Shown in pieces: positions 61,681 to 64,000 of a stretch of DNA of 64,000 nucleotides. The notes below the pieces were generated by a model. It was not told where the DNA came from and searched no databases. It saw only the letters and a program-made list of their open reading frames with translations. Both the position numbers and the translations under genes were made by a program. This DNA is from Lutibacter sp. A80 (lineage in GTDB: Bacteria > Bacteroidota > Bacteroidia > Flavobacteriales > Flavobacteriaceae): contig NZ_CP092480.1 in the NCBI RefSeq assembly GCF_022429645.1, positions 461,501 to 525,500 on the forward strand, read 5' to 3'. Numbering within the stretch: position 1 is the stretch's first letter; each line of letters starts with the position of its first letter.

Positions 61681-63795
61681 TTATCCCTGTTCTACTCCTC
61701 TTCTCATCATATCAGCTATTTCTCTTAAAACATCTTCATCTTTTAAACCATCGAGTTTTTTCCTTAATTCATTAAATTCTTTACCCTTCAAATTATCTTG
61801 TATTAACTTTTTTAATTGAATTGCCCTTTCCTTATTAGAAACAGATGGTTTTATATCTGACCTTAAAATTGTTTCATCTTTTACAGACATGAAAGGTTCA
61901 TAAAGTTTTTGATAACTTCGACCAATAACACCTTGAAATTGATATACATTTGGATTATTCTTTTCTTTTTTACCACCTTCCAATATATGTTCTTTGGAAA
62001 TACCTGGGTATAAATCAATGTAAAAAATATTTTTAATGCCTAACTGAAAAGCTTTTTTTGAGCAAAGTTCACAAGGAGATGCTGTAGTAAATAAATTCCC
62101 TCCCATTAACGGCTGACCTCCATACTTAGAAATCTGCAACATTGCATTTTCTTCTGCATGTAATGATCTGGTATGGACCTGATTATCTTTTGCTTCATAT
62201 GAATTATGAAAAGATTTAAAACAATAAGAACAAGGTCTTCCCTCTAATCTTTCTTCCAACCCTTTTATTTTTAGGAAATCTTTAGTTATTTTATCAATAA
62301 ACTTTTCTCCATCCTTATACTTATGTTCAGTCTTACCCTGCTCAAAATTTGAAAACTCAGTTATATCTACAGCTCCTGTTAAATCTCTAATATCTCTCAA
62401 TCCACAATGAATTTGACCTACTGGGACTTCATTCCAACCAATTCCTTTAACTGAATAATGTGAATCTGTAACAACTGCTCCTACCTGCCTTGAAATGCAA
62501 CCTGAGTTAAGTTTTGCATTAAAAGCAATTTGCATAATTCTCTCTGGATAAGTTGGAGTAATTAACCCTGGTTGTTGAATTAAACTTATCAACTTCAGTG
62601 TTTGAAAAATAAAAGGTTGATATATATAATACTTATTATCTCCTTTATACTCTTTATTCTTTCTTTTTTTTAATTCTTCTTTATGATCTTTTAGTATATC
62701 ATCAAACTTTAAATCTTCTTTAAAAACAATATGATAATCAGATTTTTGAACACAATTTTCCACATCAAAACTATCAAAATCACCTCTTTTAAATTCATTT
62801 ACTTTATATTCAGTGTCGTCTAATAATTTTATTAGGTTTATATTTTTATTTACATCGGTCTTAGAGGGTTTTTTCCTATTTTTTTCTTTAATATATTCTT
62901 GTCTAACTTTCTCTTTTCTACTACTTACCACCATATAAAAACCAGAATATTTCTCCTTAAAATACATCATTTCATAGGAATTCTTTAACCTATCAATTAT
63001 TATATGTGCTTCTCTTTTATCTTTAATTTCTGATGATGCTTTTCTATGAATTTTAATTAATTGATTTATTACATCCGCTAAAATGTAAATATAATTTAAC
63101 TTTTCCTCTTTCTTATTTTCTTTAATTACTTCAATATCTAAAGTGCCATATCTTCTAAGACAATAAGCTGCGACATGATTTAATTTATGTCTTAAAAAAC
63201 GGCTATACCAGTCTAATTTATTGAAAAATAATTTTGAAAATTCCCTATATGGTTCATTAAAAAAGAAATCACTAATATTTGAAGTTGTTAAAAAATCAAG
63301 AAGTGTATCTCCTTTAAACCGAATATTTATAGTGTCCAAAATATTTTCTAAATACTTCTTGAAATCATTCGATAAAAATTGAGAACTACCTTCTGCAATA
63401 CCAACATCCCCACCAAATCTTGGTGTTTTAAACTCTTTATAATTACCAAGGCTATCAATCCAATTACATATATTTTCAGCATATTTTTTATTATTCTTAT
63501 CGTAATTATGATGTAGGATAAATAATAGAATAACACTTCTGTAATCAACTACATCAAACTTTATCCAATTCTCTTTATGTTTGAAAAAGTCTTTTATTCT
63601 TCTTATTTTTCTCGATTCAATTCCGCTTATATCAGAATACACATTCTCAAAATCTTCAATAAACTTAAATTGTTCTTCTGTTAATTCTTCTTGCGAAAGC
63701 AACTCAACAATTTTGTCTGCTCCTGCCTGCATTTTCCCTGTAAGTCCAAGAAGAATGAAGTTTTTTCTTAATTTATAAAAATTGTTTAATGACAT
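61681..63795 (-). CDS. Anti-phage deoxycytidine nucleotide deaminase (AvcD/DCD-like)
   Basis: A 704-residue protein. The C-terminal dCMP-deaminase-like domain has the zinc motif HAEENAM (546-552) and PCELC (574-578), plus SRQVGAVVTDSHYSVKGIGWNEVPVG. The N-terminal part begins with a P-loop-like segment (LLGLTGKMQAGADK, residues 14-27) that is degenerate compared with GxxGxGK[ST]. This long N-terminal NTPase plus C-terminal deaminase layout is that of AvcD and E. coli anti-phage dCTP deaminase, which deplete dCTP/dCMP during infection. It is downstream of hsdS on the same strand by 37 bp, and A/T rich like the rest of the window. No AvcI-type RNA is evident. Confidence 0.87.
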   Translation of the reverse strand: MSLNNFYKLRKNFILLGLTGKMQAGADKIVELLSQEELTEEQFKFIEDFENVYSDISGIESRKIRRIKDFFKHKENWIKFDVVDYRSVILLFILHHNYDKNNKKYAENICNWIDSLGNYKEFKTPRFGGDVGIAEGSSQFLSNDFKKYLENILDTINIRFKGDTLLDFLTTSNISDFFFNEPYREFSKLFFNKLDWYSRFLRHKLNHVAAYCLRRYGTLDIEVIKENKKEEKLNYIYILADVINQLIKIHRKASSEIKDKREAHIIIDRLKNSYEMMYFKEKYSGFYMVVSSRKEKVRQEYIKEKNRKKPSKTDVNKNINLIKLLDDTEYKVNEFKRGDFDSFDVENCVQKSDYHIVFKEDLKFDDILKDHKEELKKRKNKEYKGDNKYYIYQPFIFQTLKLISLIQQPGLITPTYPERIMQIAFNAKLNSGCISRQVGAVVTDSHYSVKGIGWNEVPVGQIHCGLRDIRDLTGAVDITEFSNFEQGKTEHKYKDGEKFIDKITKDFLKIKGLEERLEGRPCSYCFKSFHNSYEAKDNQVHTRSLHAEENAMLQISKYGGQPLMGGNLFTTASPCELCSKKAFQLGIKNIFYIDLYPGISKEHILEGGKKEKNNPNVYQFQGVIGRSYQKLYEPFMSVKDETILRSDIKPSVSNKERAIQLKKLIQDNLKGKEFNELRKKLDGLKDEDVLREIADMMRRGVEQG

Positions 63796-63832
63796 ATGAC
63801 GTTTTTTTCTTTAGCTATTTTTTTCTTTTCCT

Positions 63833-64000
63833 TTACTCTTTTTTATAACCTTCTCCACTCTCCGCAACCATACCTAATGGCATATCCTGAGCTTGACGAA
63901 GGGCTGCCTCCCCAACCGTAACTTGCCCATTCATTAACATTGGTAATAACCAATCTCGAAGCTTGGAAAGTTTTTGGTTTTCTTTTGAGTTTACAATTAT
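63833..64000 (-). CDS. hsdS: Type I restriction specificity subunit HsdS, C-terminal end (cut by right edge)
   Basis: Not an obvious ORF because only the last 55 residues are inside. On the minus strand the frame runs from 64000 to TAA at 63833-63835. It contains ENQKLSKLRDWLLPMLMNGQ, the strongly conserved C-terminal helix/tail of HsdS, then EAALRQAQDM and LGMVAESGEGYKKE. HsdS gives a type I restriction-modification complex its DNA target; hsdM and hsdR should lie beyond the right edge. It is noticeably more G+C rich than its surroundings, consistent with transfer. The deaminase follows 37 bp downstream. Confidence 0.8.
   Translation of the reverse strand: MIVNSKENQKLSKLRDWLLPMLMNGQVTVGEAALRQAQDMPLGMVAESGEGYKKE
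63881..63907. repeat. Short repeat-like insertion inside hsdS
   Basis: The segment including CCTGAGCTTGACGAAGG (63886-63902) encodes ALRQAQ on the minus strand, in frame, between the two usual halves of the HsdS tail. This sequence resembles a common flavobacterial intergenic repeat (from memory). Confidence 0.45.

Noticed and set aside
61507-61819. Plus-strand small ORFs over the McrC remnant and deaminase 3' end
   Set aside because: The minus strand reads McrC and deaminase motifs through the same DNA; the plus-strand products have no recognisable content.
63796-63832. An AvcI-type antitoxin RNA before the deaminase
   Set aside because: Only 37 bp separate hsdS and the deaminase, too short for a structured RNA, and no distinct hairpin was seen; an RNA overlapping hsdS cannot be excluded.

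Overview
The window is about 30% G+C and looks like chromosome from a member of the Flavobacteriaceae (Bacteroidetes); I cannot place the genus. The evidence is: two very large secreted proteins with the gliding-motility/type B sorting domain of the type IX secretion system (T9SS), promoters of the Bacteroidetes form TAnnTTTG without obvious Shine-Dalgarno sites, a menaquinone gene set, and flavobacterial housekeeping genes (dapD, ruvX, uvrB, a CCA-adding enzyme, SRP RNA). A B12-riboswitch-controlled class III ribonucleotide reductase suggests a facultatively anaerobic or microaerobic lifestyle.

Layout. 1-13.6 kb: the tail of a GH3 glycosidase, ruvX and dapD, a two-gene surface-polymer pair (CDP-glycerol-type transferase plus TupA-like ATP-grasp) running into tsaC, the CCA enzyme, an acyl-ACP thioesterase, a KDG-type sugar kinase, an MsbA-like ABC exporter overlapping a phosphohexomutase, and a polyprenol-type GT2 next to a DUF4199 membrane protein. 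13.7-20.6 kb: SRP RNA, an SDR, a transaldolase/FSA-like aldolase, uvrB, then the cobalamin riboswitch with nrdG-nrdD. 20.6-28 kb: two T9SS-exported proteins whose 3' ends are near-identical repeats. 28-37.2 kb: an ABC-2 transporter, an unknown 354-residue protein, an EamA transporter, a pRiA4b ORF-3-like protein, and a menaquinone block (hotdog thioesterase, alpha/beta hydrolase, menF, menD, S1 protein); menB lies 10 kb further on at 47.2 kb. 37.3-47 kb: a secreted C1 peptidase, an esterase-like protein that appears to lack its catalytic serine, a 1232-residue lipoprotein joining a phosphoesterase, a kinase-like segment and a beta-barrel, an HD-Pycsar-effector fusion, and a GAF-type protein.

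48-55 kb holds a likely copper-acquisition cassette: a small Cys-rich membrane protein, a lipoprotein, a TonB receptor with a CxxxM motif like that of copper receptors, an MbnP-like lipoprotein and its MbnH-like dihaem partner. 55-59.3 kb has a thiamine-binding-type protein, a class C beta-lactamase-like hydrolase, and a divergent AraC regulator/MATE pair.

59.4-64 kb is a defence/toxin-antitoxin island. A split three-gene HipBST-type system sits behind three 20-bp operators spaced exactly 40 bp apart. Next come eroded remains of an AbiEii-type toxin and of McrC, with internal stops or a frameshift. Then, on the minus strand, an anti-phage dCTP/dCMP deaminase of the AvcD/DCD type lies directly downstream of the last codons of a type I restriction specificity gene (hsdS) that runs off the right edge. 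This island, the HD-PycTM fusion and the phosphoesterase/kinase-like/barrel protein are the best candidates for unusual biology. No tRNA, rRNA, CRISPR array or transposase was recognised.
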